Below, piece by piece: positions 1-12,291 of a DNA stretch of 64,000 nucleotides. Location of the stretch: positions 1-64,000 of the forward strand of contig NZ_JALPRJ010000025.1 of NCBI RefSeq assembly GCF_030464885.1, written 5' to 3'. Both the position numbers and the translations under genes were made by a program. Each line of letters begins with the position of its first letter. The first letter of the stretch is position 1. The notes under the pieces are model-generated. The model was given only the letters and a program-made list of their open reading frames with translations. It was not told where the DNA came from and did not search any database. The DNA comes from Caballeronia sp. SEWSISQ10-4 2 (lineage in GTDB: Bacteria > Pseudomonadota > Gammaproteobacteria > Burkholderiales > Burkholderiaceae).

Positions 1-14
1 TGAGCGCTCTGCCT

Positions 15-34
15 CACCGGCCTGAAGGCCGGTG
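15..34. repeat. Short perfect hairpin near the window edge
   Basis: Two 9-base arms (CACCGGCCT and AGGCCGGTG) are separated by two bases. No run of T follows on either strand, so this is not a clear intrinsic terminator. The rest of bases 1-135 shows no gene that I can support. Confidence 0.4.
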
Positions 35-135
35 CATCCCGCGCGACTTGGTGAACAATTAAAAATGGCCAATGCTCATGAACAACATAACACTGCTACG
101 TGACGTAATCGTGCAACGTGATGTGGCCCTAGGCG

Positions 136-174
136 AAAAAAAGCCCGCTGGCCGAGAGGCGCAGCGGGCTTTTT
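136..174 (-). terminator. Intrinsic terminator, probably bidirectional
   Basis: A GC-rich stem (AAGCCCGCTG pairing with CAGCGGGCTT) is flanked by A residues on the left and T residues on the right, so it can end transcription on both strands. It lies just downstream of the CNP1-like lipoprotein gene that reads leftward. Confidence 0.75.
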
Positions 175-189
175 CACCGGCCTGACAAT

Positions 190-744
190 CTAGTGATAGT
201 TCGAAACTGCGGTCCGCTTCATCTGGATGTTCGACAAAATCTGCTTGGCCGAGCCCATTGGCAACTTGTTTGCGCAGAAATAGTCCTGATACAGCGCTGC
301 GCGATAGGCGTTCAAATTGCCGTTTTCGATGCGTTGAAAATCGTTCGCGACTGTGCGGTCCCAGCTGTTCTGGTCCTCATTAATGCTCGCGTACAGGCGC
401 CAGTTGTAGTTGTCGCAGCGAATGCCTTCGTAATTGACGTTGCGCGCGCCCGCCGGGCTTTTCACGACGACCGTGTAACGGACGATGCCGTCCGTGCCCA
501 CGCTGAGCGAGTTTTTATCGATGAAAAAAGTCAGCGGCGTGTTTTCCGACACCGTGAACGGCAGGAGATTTGCCTCCTGCGGCAGCGGGGGCAAGGTGTC
601 GACCGCGTTTTCGGTCCAGGTCGGCTTGCGGTCCATGAGATAGACGAACGCGCTGTCGTCCTTGTTTGACGGCTTGGAGCTGCCGCAGCCGGCGAGCACG
701 GCAAGGGCTGCCGCGGTTGCCGCGAACAATGCAATGGCTTTCAA
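190..744 (-). CDS. CNP1-like family lipoprotein
   Basis: A predicted 184-residue lipoprotein. The N-terminus is a short hydrophobic signal (AIALFAATAAALAVLAGC) with a lipobox ending at the Cys followed by GSS, so the mature protein should be lipid-anchored to a membrane facing the periplasm. The rest resembles the CNP1-like family found mainly in beta-proteobacteria, whose function is unknown. I chose a TTG start because it puts the signal peptide at the N-terminus and has a GGGAA-type ribosome site upstream; the frame stays open further upstream but gives an Arg-rich, unlikely extension. A strong terminator follows the stop. Confidence 0.8.
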   Translation of the reverse strand: MKAIALFAATAAALAVLAGCGSSKPSNKDDSAFVYLMDRKPTWTENAVDTLPPLPQEANLLPFTVSENTPLTFFIDKNSLSVGTDGIVRYTVVVKSPAGARNVNYEGIRCDNYNWRLYASINEDQNSWDRTVANDFQRIENGNLNAYRAALYQDYFCANKLPMGSAKQILSNIQMKRTAVSNYH

Positions 745-873
745 TTCTTGAGTTCCCGAGGTTGATGCAGAAGCGACTGCAAATCGATCGTGCTGCGTGT
801 CTGCGCCGCGATTGTCCCCGCCAGGGAACGCATCGGCATGCCAAACACACAAGCCCAGCCTTCGACGCTGCAC

Positions 874-908
874 GAAAAAAAGCGGCGCGCGTTGCCGCGC
901 CGCCGCTT
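874..908 (-). terminator. Intrinsic terminator of rppH
   Basis: On the minus strand a stem of about 11 bp (AGCGGCGGCGCG with GC-rich partner, loop near GCAA) is followed by seven T. It sits just past the rppH stop codon. Confidence 0.75.
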
Positions 909-923
909 CGAATGACACACGTC

Positions 924-1574
924 CTAATCCCGCGAGGGACGTTGTGCGTAAATGTGCAGCTCTTCGGTCACCGAACATTCTGCCTGAACGACACTACCGT
1001 TAGCAGAAACGGAGGCGTCTTCAATCGTCATGCTCTGAATCACGCGTGGATAACGATTGGCGTGATGCGCCATACGTTCCGCGCGTTCTGCCCGCACGAC
1101 CGCGCGCCTCAGAAAGCGAGAAAGTTCCGTGAGCGCAAGCTGATATACATCCCGCTTGAACTCGATCACCGCGTCAAGCGGGACCCAATACTCATTCCAC
1201 CGCCAGGCATCGAATTCCGGATGATCAGTCGCACGCAAACAAATGTCACAGTCGCGGCCTACCATGCGTAACAAAAACCAGATCTGTTTCTGTCCGCGAT
1301 AATGTCCGCGCACCTCGCGCTTGATGAACTTGTCCGGCACCTCATAACGCAGCCAGTCGCGGGTTCGACCCACGACCTTCACGTGCTCCGGAAGCAAGCC
1401 GGTTTCTTCGTGTAACTCCCGATACATCGCTTGCACAGGGGTCTCACCGTACTTGATGCCCCCTTGCGGAAACTGCCAGGAATGTTCACGCAGCCGCTTG
1501 CCCCAAAACACTTCGTTGTGCGCGTTCAAGAGGATGATGCCGACGTTCGGGCGAAAGCCTTCACGATCCAGCAT
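924..1574 (-). CDS. rppH: RNA pyrophosphohydrolase (Nudix)
   Basis: RppH removes pyrophosphate from the 5' triphosphate of mRNA and so opens the RNase E decay route in the cytoplasm. The Nudix box is visible at about residues 38-60 (GGIKYGE...RELHEETG), and the N-terminus [13 protein letters not shown] is typical of the family. The 216-residue length is longer than the E. coli protein because of a polar Arg/Ala/Glu-rich tail after residue 170, which is usual in Burkholderiaceae. The ATG at 1574 has an AAGGTGG ribosome site; the open frame upstream lacks family similarity. It is divergent from proS, sharing a 231-bp promoter region. Confidence 0.93.
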   Translation of the reverse strand: MLDREGFRPNVGIILLNAHNEVFWGKRLREHSWQFPQGGIKYGETPVQAMYRELHEETGLLPEHVKVVGRTRDWLRYEVPDKFIKREVRGHYRGQKQIWFLLRMVGRDCDICLRATDHPEFDAWRWNEYWVPLDAVIEFKRDVYQLALTELSRFLRRAVVRAERAERMAHHANRYPRVIQSMTIEDASVSANGSVVQAECSVTEELHIYAQRPSRD

Positions 1575-1805
1575 ACAACCACCTTCGAATCCTTTAAAAT
1601 TGCTTTGATTATAAACAGATAACGGGCCTGGCGCACCGGCACGAACCCGAATCGGGGTTCGTTTCGCTTGGGTGCCGGGGCGGTCGGCCAACGTCTTACC
1701 GCATCGCTGTCCCGTCGTTCACTCGTTCCGCACGTTCTGCATGTTCCGCAGGTTTGGGTCGAAAACCCATTCAATCGACGCGCTCCCGCTTTGGAAAATT
1801 TTTGA

Positions 1806-3542
1806 ATGAAAGCATCCCGTTTCTTTATTGGCACCCTGAAGGAAGCTCCCACCGACGCGGAAATCGTCAGCCACCAACTCATGATGCGTGCGGGCATGAT
1901 TCGCCGCGTGGCGGGCGGTATCTATAGTTATTTGCCTATCGCCCTGCGCTCCATCCGCAAGGTGGAGACAATCGTGCGTGAAGAAATGAACCGCGCCGGC
2001 GCGCTAGAATTGTTGATGCCCGCGGTGCAGCCGGCCGAACTCTGGCAGGAATCGGGACGCTGGGAGCAGTACGGTCCCGAGCTGCTGCGCATCAAGGACC
2101 GTCACGAGCGCGATTTCGTGATCGGACCCACGCACGAAGAAGTGGTGACGGACATCGCGCGGCGCGAGATCAAGAGTTATCGGCAACTGCCGGTCAACTT
2201 CTACCAGGTCCAGACCAAGTTCCGCGATGAAATCCGGCCGCGTTTCGGCGTGATGCGCGGGCGCGAATTCATCATGAAGGACGCATATTCTTTCGACCGC
2301 GATCAGGCAGGCCTCGCCGAGTCGTACAAGAAAATGTTCGATGCCTACGTGCGTGTGTTCACCCGCATCGGCCTGGAATTCCGTGCGGTAGCGGCCGATA
2401 ACGGCTCGATCGGCGGCAGCGGTTCGCATGAATTCCACGTGATCGCCGACACGGGCGAAGACGCAATCGCCTATTGCCCGACCTCGGATTACGCAGCCAA
2501 CGTGGAAGCGGCGGATGCGTTGCCGCTGAACGCCACGCGTGCCGCGCCCGCGGAAGAGATGAAGAAGACCGCGACGCCGGGCAAGGCGAAGTGCGAGGCA
2601 GTGGCGGAGTTGCTGAACATTCCGCTGCAACGCACGATCAAGTCGATCATCCTCGCGACCGATAACGAAGGCGCCGAGCCGACCATCTGGCTGTTGATGC
2701 TGCGCGGCGACCATTCGCTCAATGACATCAAGGCGAACAAGCAACCGGGCTTGGCGGGTTATCGCTTTGCGACGGAAGCTGAAATTATCGATACGTTCGG
2801 CACGCCGCCGGGTTATCTCGGCCCGATCGGCACGAAGAAGCCGATCAAGGTGATCGCAGATCGCACAGTCGCGAACATGAGCGACTTCGTGGTCGGCTCG
2901 AATGAGGTCGACTATCACACCACCGGTGTGAACTGGGGCCGCGATCTGCCAGAACCGGTCGTCGCGGACATCCGCAACGTGCTCGCAGGCGATCCGTCGC
3001 CGGATGGCAAGGGCACGCTGGAAATCTGCCGCGGCATTGAAGTGGGCCACGTGTTCCAGCTCGGCACGAAGTATTCCGATGCCATGGGCGCATCGTTCCT
3101 CGATGAAAACGGCAAGCCTGCGCCCATGCAAATGGGCTGCTACGGGATCGGCATCACGCGGATCCTGGGCGCGGCGATCGAACAGAATTTCGACGCCAAG
3201 GGCATCATCTGGCCGGAATCGATTGCACCGTTCGAAGTCGTGTTATGCCCGATGGGTTACGAGCGCAGCGACGCCGTTCGCGAGCAGGCCGACAAGTTGT
3301 ATGCGGCGCTGCAAGCGGCGGGTATCGATGTGGTTCTGGACGATCGCGGCGAGCGTCCGGGCGTGATGTTCGCGGATTGGGAGCTGATCGGCGTGCCGCA
3401 TCGGCTGGTGATTGGCGACCGTGGGCTCAAGGAAGGCAAGCTCGAATATCAGGCGCGACGCGACGCCGAAGCCACGTTGCTGCCGGTGGAAGACGCGGCG
3501 AGCGTGGTGATCGAGAAAGTGCGCGCTGCACTGGCGCGGTAA
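1806..3542 (+). CDS. proS: Prolyl-tRNA synthetase, bacterial type
   Basis: A 578-residue class II aminoacyl-tRNA synthetase that charges tRNA-Pro in the cytoplasm. Class II motif 2 is visible around residues 138-160 ([17 protein letters not shown]), the GPTHEE motif at 107-112 and motif 3 around 444-458 (GCYGIGITR). The region between motifs 2 and 3 is long, as expected for the INS domain of bacterial ProRS that edits Ala-tRNA-Pro. The anticodon-binding domain occupies the last 100 or so residues. The start is an ATG at the head of the conserved MKASRFF. The marC-like gene begins two bases after the stop, so the two are probably co-transcribed. Confidence 0.97.
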   Translation: MKASRFFIGTLKEAPTDAEIVSHQLMMRAGMIRRVAGGIYSYLPIALRSIRKVETIVREEMNRAGALELLMPAVQPAELWQESGRWEQYGPELLRIKDRHERDFVIGPTHEEVVTDIARREIKSYRQLPVNFYQVQTKFRDEIRPRFGVMRGREFIMKDAYSFDRDQAGLAESYKKMFDAYVRVFTRIGLEFRAVAADNGSIGGSGSHEFHVIADTGEDAIAYCPTSDYAANVEAADALPLNATRAAPAEEMKKTATPGKAKCEAVAELLNIPLQRTIKSIILATDNEGAEPTIWLLMLRGDHSLNDIKANKQPGLAGYRFATEAEIIDTFGTPPGYLGPIGTKKPIKVIADRTVANMSDFVVGSNEVDYHTTGVNWGRDLPEPVVADIRNVLAGDPSPDGKGTLEICRGIEVGHVFQLGTKYSDAMGASFLDENGKPAPMQMGCYGIGITRILGAAIEQNFDAKGIIWPESIAPFEVVLCPMGYERSDAVREQADKLYAALQAAGIDVVLDDRGERPGVMFADWELIGVPHRLVIGDRGLKEGKLEYQARRDAEATLLPVEDAASVVIEKVRAALAR

Positions 3543-3543
3543 C

Positions 3544-4155
3544 GTGCAGTACAACTTCCTCTCGGCGACGGTGCTGCTCATTCTGATCACCGATCCGCTC
3601 GGCAATATCCCGATCTTCATCAACGCATTGCGTGGTGTGGCGAAGGAGCGGCGGCGGGTTGTGATCCTGCGTGAAGTGGCGATCGCCTTTGGGATCTTGC
3701 TGGCGTTCATGCTCGTCGGCGACCGCTTTCTACGCGCGATGAGTCTGACGGATTTGTCGTTGCGGCTGGGCGGCGGGATCGTGTTGTTCCTGATCGCGTT
3801 GCGGATGATCTTTCCGCATCCCGACGGTCCGATGGGCGGCGATTCACGCGGTGGCGAACCGCTGATCGTGCCGCTGGCCATTCCCGCGCTGGCCGGTCCG
3901 TCAGCGCTTGCGACGGTGATGCTGCTGACATCGCAGGCGCCGGGGCAGATGTGGGAATGGGTCGGCGCGTTGACCGTCACCATGATGGTCTGTGCGGTCG
4001 TGCTGGTGCTGGCCGAGAAGATCCAGCATTGGCTCGGCGAACGCGCTGTCACGGCGTTCGAGCGCTTGATGGGTTTGGTGCTGGTCGCGATATCGGTGGA
4101 AATGATACTGACCGGAATACGGACCTTCGTGCATCAGCTGGCGGTGAACGGCTGA
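3544..4155 (+). CDS. MarC family integral membrane protein
   Basis: A 203-residue inner-membrane protein with about six hydrophobic segments. The TDPLGNIPIF motif near residue 16 and the PLAIPALAGPSAL motif near residue 111 are hallmarks of the MarC/UPF0056 (YhgN-like) family. The transported substrate, if any, is not known; older links to multidrug resistance were not upheld. The start is GTG, one base after the proS stop, which suggests translational coupling. A strong terminator follows 115 bp downstream. Confidence 0.88.
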   Translation: MQYNFLSATVLLILITDPLGNIPIFINALRGVAKERRRVVILREVAIAFGILLAFMLVGDRFLRAMSLTDLSLRLGGGIVLFLIALRMIFPHPDGPMGGDSRGGEPLIVPLAIPALAGPSALATVMLLTSQAPGQMWEWVGALTVTMMVCAVVLVLAEKIQHWLGERAVTAFERLMGLVLVAISVEMILTGIRTFVHQLAVNG

Positions 4156-4270
4156 CGCATTCATGCCTGACCGAAGTACAGCCAGGGATCGCGTTCGACG
4201 TCGATGTTCAGTTTCCTAAAACGCCTGCAGCGGCTTTTGGGGTTGAACGCAAGAGGCAACAACCGTACGT

Positions 4271-4311
4271 AAAAATGCCGTTTCAACGTAAGTTGAAACG
4301 GCATTTTTTTT
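4271..4311 (+). terminator. Intrinsic terminator after the proS-marC unit
   Basis: A perfect 13-bp stem (ATGCCGTTTCAAC and its complement) with a GTAA loop is followed by seven to eight T on the plus strand. A preceding run of five A also makes it usable for the leftward hpt transcript. Confidence 0.9.
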
Positions 4312-4384
4312 AAACTTGGCTGAACGGCATCGCAGCGGATTGTGCGGCCTTTACTTTACGCTCGCCTCAAACACTCAAGACGAC

Positions 4385-4936
4385 TCACGCCCCTTCCGTC
4401 AGCGCCCGGATAGTCGGCAGATTGCGCCAATATCCCTTCGCGTCCATGCCGCAGCCAAACACATACCGGTCCGGCACTTCGAAGCCGCAAAAGTCCGGCC
4501 GCAAGGGTTTCGATTTATCGATGATCTTCTCGCACAGCACTGCCGAGAGAAACTTCTTTGCGCCCATTGCCATGATGCGGTCGCGGATGGCGGCCATGGT
4601 TTCGCCTTCATCGAGGATGTCGTCGAGCACGAGCACCACGCGATCCTTCACCGATTCGGCCGGCGCCACGCGCCATTCCATCTTGTCGCCGCCCTTGGTG
4701 GTGTTCCGATACCGCGTCAAGTGGATGTAGTCGAACTCGAGCGGGAAGTCGAGGTGCGGCAGCAACATGCCGGTAAACACGGCCGCGCCGCCCATGACGG
4801 ACAGCACGAGCGGGAATTCTTCGCCAGCACTTGCACCGATGGCTTTCGCCATGCTTTCGATCGACGCGGCCACGTCTTGCGCCGAAACGATCTCTTCGGA
4901 GTGGCTGAAAATATGGAGTGCTTCTTCGCGATTCAT
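4385..4936 (-). CDS. hpt: Hypoxanthine-guanine phosphoribosyltransferase
   Basis: A purine-salvage phosphoribosyltransferase of 183 residues that joins a 6-oxopurine base to PRPP. The PRPP-binding loop is visible at residues 103-113 (VLDDILDEGET), and a cis-peptide/pyrophosphate region (VLSVMGGAAVF) near 44-54. It is a single-gene unit between the marC terminator and ffh. Substrate range (hypoxanthine against guanine) cannot be told from sequence; some annotation pipelines name this family hypoxanthine phosphoribosyltransferase. Confidence 0.88.
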   Translation of the reverse strand: MNREEALHIFSHSEEIVSAQDVAASIESMAKAIGASAGEEFPLVLSVMGGAAVFTGMLLPHLDFPLEFDYIHLTRYRNTTKGGDKMEWRVAPAESVKDRVVLVLDDILDEGETMAAIRDRIMAMGAKKFLSAVLCEKIIDKSKPLRPDFCGFEVPDRYVFGCGMDAKGYWRNLPTIRALTEGA

Positions 4937-5002
4937 AAGGGCAGGCGGCGAGGGTGTAGAGCTAAAAATAGGGGAAACGCGGCGCTAAGCGCCACATGAT
5001 AA

Positions 5003-5028
5003 ACCCGCGTTCCTCAGCGAAACGCGGG
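5003..5028 (-). terminator. Probable terminator of ffh
   Basis: Stem CCCGCGTT paired with AACGCGGG around a nine-base loop. On the minus strand it is followed by only TTTAT, so termination may be weak and ffh transcripts could read into hpt. Confidence 0.5.
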
Positions 5029-5067
5029 CCGTGGAAATCAAACTCGATCAATACCCGATCAAAAAAC

Positions 5068-6435
5068 TCAACGCATGCCCGGCATCATGCCTTTCATGCC
5101 GCGCATCATTTTCTGCAGATTGCCGCCTTTGAGCTTTTTCATCATGCCGCGCATTTGCTCGTATTGATTCAGCATGCGGTTGACTTCCTGCACCTGCACG
5201 CCCGCGCCCGCGGCAATTCGCCGCTTACGCTGCGCCTTGATGAGATCGGGTTTAGCGCGTTCCTGCAGGGTCATGGAATTGATGATGCCTTCCATCCGGC
5301 GCATCTGTTTTTCGGCGACGCCCATGTTCGCGCCCGCCGCAGCCTGCTGGAACTGTGCCGGCAGCTTGTCCATCAGCGAGGACAAACCGCCCATCTTCTT
5401 CATCTGCGAAAGTTGCGCACGGAAGTCGTTCAGGTCGAAATCGCCGCCTTTCTTGACTTTATCGGCGAGTTTTTGCGCGGCCGCGCCGTCCACGCCTTTT
5501 TGCGCTTCCTCGACCAAAGCGAGAATGTCGCCCATGCCGAGAATCCGGTTCGCCATCCGGCCCGGGTGGAAAACTTCCAGTCCGTCCAGTTTTTCCGCAA
5601 CACCGACGAACTTGATCGGCTTGCCGGTCACGTGGCGCACCGAGAGCGCCGCGCCACCGCGCGAGTCGCCGTCCAGCTTGGTCAGCACCACGCCGGTCAG
5701 CGGCAGTGCGTCGCTGAACGCCTTGGCGGTGTTCACGGCGTCCTGACCGAGCATGGCGTCGACGACGAACAGCGTTTCCGCCGGCTTCAGGATTTCGTGG
5801 AGTTCAGCGATTTCGTTCATCATCGCTTCGTCGATACCGAGCCGGCCGGCCGTATCGACGATCAGCACGTCATGGAAATGGCGTTTCGCCCAGTCCACGG
5901 CCGCGCGCGCAATGTCCGCGGGCTTTTGATCCGGCTCCGACGGGAAAAAGTCTGCGCCAACCTGTTCGGTCACCGTTTTCAGCTGCTGAATAGCGGCCGG
6001 ACGATACACGTCGACGGACACCGTCAGTACTTTTTTCTTGTGCTTCTCGCGCAGCAGCTTGGCGAGCTTGCCCGACGTGGTGGTTTTACCCGCGCCTTGC
6101 AGGCCGGCCATCAGGATGATTGCCGGCGGCGTGACCGCGAGATTCAGCTCGACGGCCTTACCCTCGTAGTCCCCGCCAATAATGGCAGTCAGCTCGCGCT
6201 GCACGACCCCGACGAGCGCCTGACCCGGCGACAAACTGGAAATCACTTCCTCGCCGAGCGCTTTTTCCTTCACCTTCGCGATAAATTCGCGCACGACCGG
6301 CAACGCGACGTCGGCCTCGAGCAGCGCCAGGCGCACTTCGCGCAGCATTTCCTGCGTGTTAGCCTCAGTGAGCCGGGCTTCGCCGCGCAGCGTCTTGACG
6401 ACGCGCGCCATCCGTGTAGTGAGTGTGTCGAGCAT
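5068..6435 (-). CDS. ffh: Signal recognition particle protein Ffh
   Basis: The 455-residue protein subunit of the signal recognition particle, which binds 4.5S RNA and carries ribosomes making membrane proteins to FtsY. The order is N domain (1-90), G domain with P-loop GLQGAGKTT at 111-119, DTAGRLG and TKLDGDSRGG motifs, then a Met-rich M domain from about residue 300 that ends in GMKGMMPGMR. The start at the conserved MLDTLTTRM is clear. It is divergent from the CcsA/YpjD-like gene, the same neighbour pair as in E. coli. Confidence 0.97.
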   Translation of the reverse strand: MLDTLTTRMARVVKTLRGEARLTEANTQEMLREVRLALLEADVALPVVREFIAKVKEKALGEEVISSLSPGQALVGVVQRELTAIIGGDYEGKAVELNLAVTPPAIILMAGLQGAGKTTTSGKLAKLLREKHKKKVLTVSVDVYRPAAIQQLKTVTEQVGADFFPSEPDQKPADIARAAVDWAKRHFHDVLIVDTAGRLGIDEAMMNEIAELHEILKPAETLFVVDAMLGQDAVNTAKAFSDALPLTGVVLTKLDGDSRGGAALSVRHVTGKPIKFVGVAEKLDGLEVFHPGRMANRILGMGDILALVEEAQKGVDGAAAQKLADKVKKGGDFDLNDFRAQLSQMKKMGGLSSLMDKLPAQFQQAAAGANMGVAEKQMRRMEGIINSMTLQERAKPDLIKAQRKRRIAAGAGVQVQEVNRMLNQYEQMRGMMKKLKGGNLQKMMRGMKGMMPGMR

Positions 6436-6548
6436 GGGAGCGTGTGGAGAGTGCGGCCGGGTTGCGGCGTCCCGACTGCTCTTGCTTCAAGTCGTACTGG
6501 CAAGAGGGGAAGACGTCGTGGCCTCAGGGCCTGGTGTAAACTTCGAAC

Positions 6549-7496
6549 ATGGATATTGTACTGTATGCCCTCACTGCGCTTCTCTACGGCGGACTTGCCG
6601 TAGCGGGTTGGCGCGCGCATCGCCACACGGCCGTGGAACCGGCGCTGGCAGGCATGCCTGCGGGCGGTCGCCTGGCCGGCGGAATGAGCACCGGCATGGC
6701 CGACGCAATGCAGAGCGGCCGGGCATCGAAGGCATCGGGCATGAGTTCAATGGGACGCGTGCTGCTGGGCGTCGCGTTGCTCGTGCACGGCCTCTTGCTG
6801 CACACCACCATCTTTCCGCAGAACGCGATGGTGTTCGGCTTTGCCTTCGCGCTCTCCGCCATGTTCTGGCTGGGCGCGGGCATCTACTGGATAGAAAGCT
6901 TTTTCTTCCCGCTCGACGGCTTGCGGCTACTCGTGTTGCCGCTTGCGTGCGTGGCGTCGGTGATGCCGCTGGTCTTTGGCGGCGTGCACGTGTTGTCGTA
7001 CTCCGCCGCGCCCATGTTCAAGCTGCACTTCCTGATCGCGAACATCGCGTACGGCTTGTTTGCCATTGCCGCGCTTCACGCCATCCTGATGCTGATGGTG
7101 GAAAAGCGCCTGCAGAACATGCGCGGAACGGCTACGCGGCATACGTCGAATAGCTGGGTGTCGAGCTGGCTCGATACCTTGCCGCCGCTGCTCACGCTGG
7201 AAAAATTGCTGTTTCGCCTGATCTCGGCGGGCTTCGTGCTGCTGACGCTCACGCTTATATCGGGTGTCGCGTTCAACGAACAACTCGTCGATAAAGCGTT
7301 CAAACTTGATCACAAGACCGTGTTCGCCATTCTGTCGTGGCTGATGTTCGGCGCATTGCTGACCGCGCGCCGTGTGTCGGGCTGGCGCGGCCGCGCTGCG
7401 TTACGCTGGGTGCTGGCTTCGTTCGTCGCGTTGCTGCTCGCTTACGTGGGTAGCCGCTTCGTGTTCGAAGTGCTGCTGCATCGCGCGGTCGTCTGA
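6549..7496 (+). CDS. CcsA/YpjD-family inner membrane protein
   Basis: A 315-residue polytopic membrane protein with about eight hydrophobic segments. It resembles the cytochrome c assembly (CcsA/CcmF/ResC) fold in the YpjD branch, whose E. coli member also lies beside ffh. The role of this branch is poorly defined (cytochrome assembly or divalent-cation resistance have both been proposed). An unusual Ala/Gly/Met-rich stretch at about residues 30-75 sits in the first loop. The ATG at 6549 is followed directly by a hydrophobic helix. Downstream genes follow closely on the same strand. Confidence 0.8.
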   Translation: MDIVLYALTALLYGGLAVAGWRAHRHTAVEPALAGMPAGGRLAGGMSTGMADAMQSGRASKASGMSSMGRVLLGVALLVHGLLLHTTIFPQNAMVFGFAFALSAMFWLGAGIYWIESFFFPLDGLRLLVLPLACVASVMPLVFGGVHVLSYSAAPMFKLHFLIANIAYGLFAIAALHAILMLMVEKRLQNMRGTATRHTSNSWVSSWLDTLPPLLTLEKLLFRLISAGFVLLTLTLISGVAFNEQLVDKAFKLDHKTVFAILSWLMFGALLTARRVSGWRGRAALRWVLASFVALLLAYVGSRFVFEVLLHRAVV

Positions 7497-7547
7497 CGCG
7501 GTGGTTTGAATCACCGGGATTTTGTTGCCTCTACTATTAGTAAGATC

Positions 7548-7850
7548 ATGCGCCAACTTCTGCTGTTGATATTTGTGTTCTTTGCGAGCCAGTGGCTGTT
7601 CAAGAAGCTCAAGCGCGCTCAGGCTGCCGCTGGCGCGCAAGCTGGCGGGGGCGCTGGCGCCGCGCGCGCCTCTCACGGTCCTGCCGCTTCCGGCGGCGCG
7701 CCGCAGCTCCCCGATCCCCTGGTGCGCTGCGCTGAATGCGGCGTGCATACGCCGAGCAGCGAAGCGATCATCGCGGCGGGGCATCGCTTCTGTTCGGCCG
7801 ATCACGCCCGGCGCCACGCCGCTCGCCCCACAGGCCGCGACGCGCGATGA
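7548..7850 (+). CDS. PP0621-type small membrane-anchored Cys protein
   Basis: A 100-residue protein with one N-terminal membrane helix (LLLLIFVFFASQWLF), an Ala/Gly-rich linker and a C-terminal Cys module (CAECGVH...HRFCSADHARRH) that looks like a treble-clef or zinc-ribbon metal site. It resembles the PP0621 family of unknown function. The ATG at 7548 places the helix at the N-terminus. Its stop overlaps the ampD start (ATGA), so the two are translationally coupled. Confidence 0.75.
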   Translation: MRQLLLLIFVFFASQWLFKKLKRAQAAAGAQAGGGAGAARASHGPAASGGAPQLPDPLVRCAECGVHTPSSEAIIAAGHRFCSADHARRHAARPTGRDAR

Positions 7851-8431
7851 GCGTTGCCGGTTCGATCGGTGCCGACGGCTGGTACACGGCTGCGCATCGC
7901 GTAGTGTCGCCGAACTTCGAAGCGCGGCCGGGGAGTATCGAGCCCACGCTCGTTGTCGTTCACAATATCAGCCTGCCGCCAGATGAATTCGGCGGCAGCG
8001 CAATCGCTGAATTCTTCCAGAATCGTCTCGATCACGACGCTCATCCGTATTACGACCGACTGCGCGGCATGCGCGTGTCGTCGCATTTCGTGATCCGCCG
8101 TGACGGTGCGGTTGAGCAATATGTGTCGTGTAATGAACGCGCGTGGCATGCGGGCGTGTCGAGTTTTCTCGGGCGCGAGCGATGCAATGACTTCTCGGTG
8201 GGCATCGAACTGGAAGGCAGTGATCGATGTGCGTTCGAGGACGCGCAATATGGGTCGCTCAATGATGTCGTCCAGGCGCTCATCCGGCGATATCCGATCG
8301 AAGCGCTCGCCGGTCATTCGGACATCGCGCCGGGTCGTAAAACCGATCCGGGCCCGTACTTCGAATGGCCGCGGCTGCAGCGCGATACACAACTCCCCCT
8401 TCAGTATTTTCCCTATCTCGGCGACGTCTGA
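7847..8431 (+). CDS. ampD: 1,6-anhydro-N-acetylmuramyl-L-alanine amidase
   Basis: AmpD cleaves the lactyl-amide bond of anhydromuropeptides in the cytoplasm during cell-wall recycling and so keeps AmpR-type beta-lactamase induction low. The 194-residue protein has the amidase_2 fold. Likely zinc ligands are His39 (VVHNISLP), His157 (AGHSDIAPGRKTDPG) and Asp167, and the catalytic Glu is near residue 121-123 (GIELEG). The ATG overlaps the preceding stop. Length and motif spacing are standard. Confidence 0.93.
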   Translation: MSVAGSIGADGWYTAAHRVVSPNFEARPGSIEPTLVVVHNISLPPDEFGGSAIAEFFQNRLDHDAHPYYDRLRGMRVSSHFVIRRDGAVEQYVSCNERAWHAGVSSFLGRERCNDFSVGIELEGSDRCAFEDAQYGSLNDVVQALIRRYPIEALAGHSDIAPGRKTDPGPYFEWPRLQRDTQLPLQYFPYLGDV

Positions 8432-8682
8432 TTCGCTGTCGTTCTCGCTCGATCGAGTGCTTGCCGCACGTGAGTGATTGAGACGCCGGGCCGCGCTTTT
8501 CTCTTGCCATCGTTCTCTGGCTTAGCGCTCGCGTTACTGAGCGCTTCGCACGGATCGCAGGGCTTGCGTTTTGCATCGCCGCACGTAAGCGCGCTTTCCC
8601 TTGTCCGACTTTGGCATTTCAAAAGTCAACCCTCTGAAGGCCATTCTTCAGCAAATAAAAGTTTTTGAGACTGTGCGGAATG

Positions 8683-8698
8683 TCACTATACTTGGTGC
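8683..8698. promoter_or_regulatory. NrdR box 1 upstream of nrdA
   Basis: TCACTATACTTGGTGC fits the NrdR consensus (ACACWATATATWGTGT) at most positions. NrdR is the ATP/dATP-sensing repressor of ribonucleotide reductase genes and binds two such boxes spaced by whole helical turns. The second box starts 31 bp further on. Confidence 0.7.
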
Positions 8699-8713
8699 TC
8701 AGAGACGTAATTC

Positions 8714-8729
8714 GCACTATATGTTGTGT
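8714..8729. promoter_or_regulatory. NrdR box 2 upstream of nrdA
   Basis: GCACTATATGTTGTGT is a close match to the NrdR consensus. It lies exactly 31 bp downstream of box 1, about three turns of DNA, as is typical for NrdR pairs. Confidence 0.75.
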
Positions 8730-9096
8730 TGTCCAAGCGGCGCCCCGCTCGTAGAGCCGGCGCCGCATGCTTTCCGGCCATAGAAGAAAACACCGGATAA
8801 GCAACTGATTCGTCGCGTAAAAAACGTCGGCGTCCAGTTTGAAAGACCGAGGCAAACAGGCGTAGCAAGGAGGGTGTCTTCGTCGGTTTGAAGCGTGTCG
8901 GCCCATCGGAAAACGATTGGGACCGGGCGCAAGAACGGCACCGGCGCTTTCCCCAGCTAGCCATTTTCAATTTCATCGTCGTGCGTGGTTGGCAAAAGCA
9001 GTGAACAGCAACAAAGAAGCAACAAGCAGCCACCACGCGCGGCACGCATCTCAATCCGCGGACGTTCCGCACCATCGAACACCAGGAGATTTGCAC

Positions 9097-12108
<3,012 letters not shown>

Positions 12109-12118
12109 GAGGGAGAGA

Positions 12119-12147
12119 GCGACAGGCCGATGCAATCGGCCTGTCGC
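12119..12147 (+). terminator. Strong hairpin after nrdA
   Basis: A perfect 13-bp stem (GCGACAGGCCGAT and its complement) with a GCA loop starts ten bases after the nrdA stop. The T tract is poor (TGGTTAGTGTTT), so termination may be incomplete or Rho-assisted; the stem would in any case protect the mRNA 3' end. Confidence 0.65.
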
Positions 12148-12291
12148 TGGTTAGTGTTTGAGATTTGTTTGAGATTCGAGGCCGGTACGAGGCGGTTGTT
12201 CTTTCCAGAACGGAAGGGGCGGCGGATTCGGAACCGGCCTTTTCTCTTTTCTATTCATGCTCGCCGGGTTCCGAAACGCCGCAGACTCTCG

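Larger units (their letters stand above)
8432..9096 (+). other. Intergenic region and long nrdA leader
   Basis: 665 bases without a convincing gene. It contains a tandem pair of NrdR-type boxes at 8683-8729, and then about 370 bases to the nrdA start, so either the promoter lies close to the boxes and nrdA has a long leader, or a second promoter exists downstream. I see no clear terminator for ampD and no recognisable riboswitch. Confidence 0.5.

Noticed and set aside
4996..6603. 535-codon open frame opposite ffh
   Set aside because: Shadow of ffh on the other strand with no recognisable domain.
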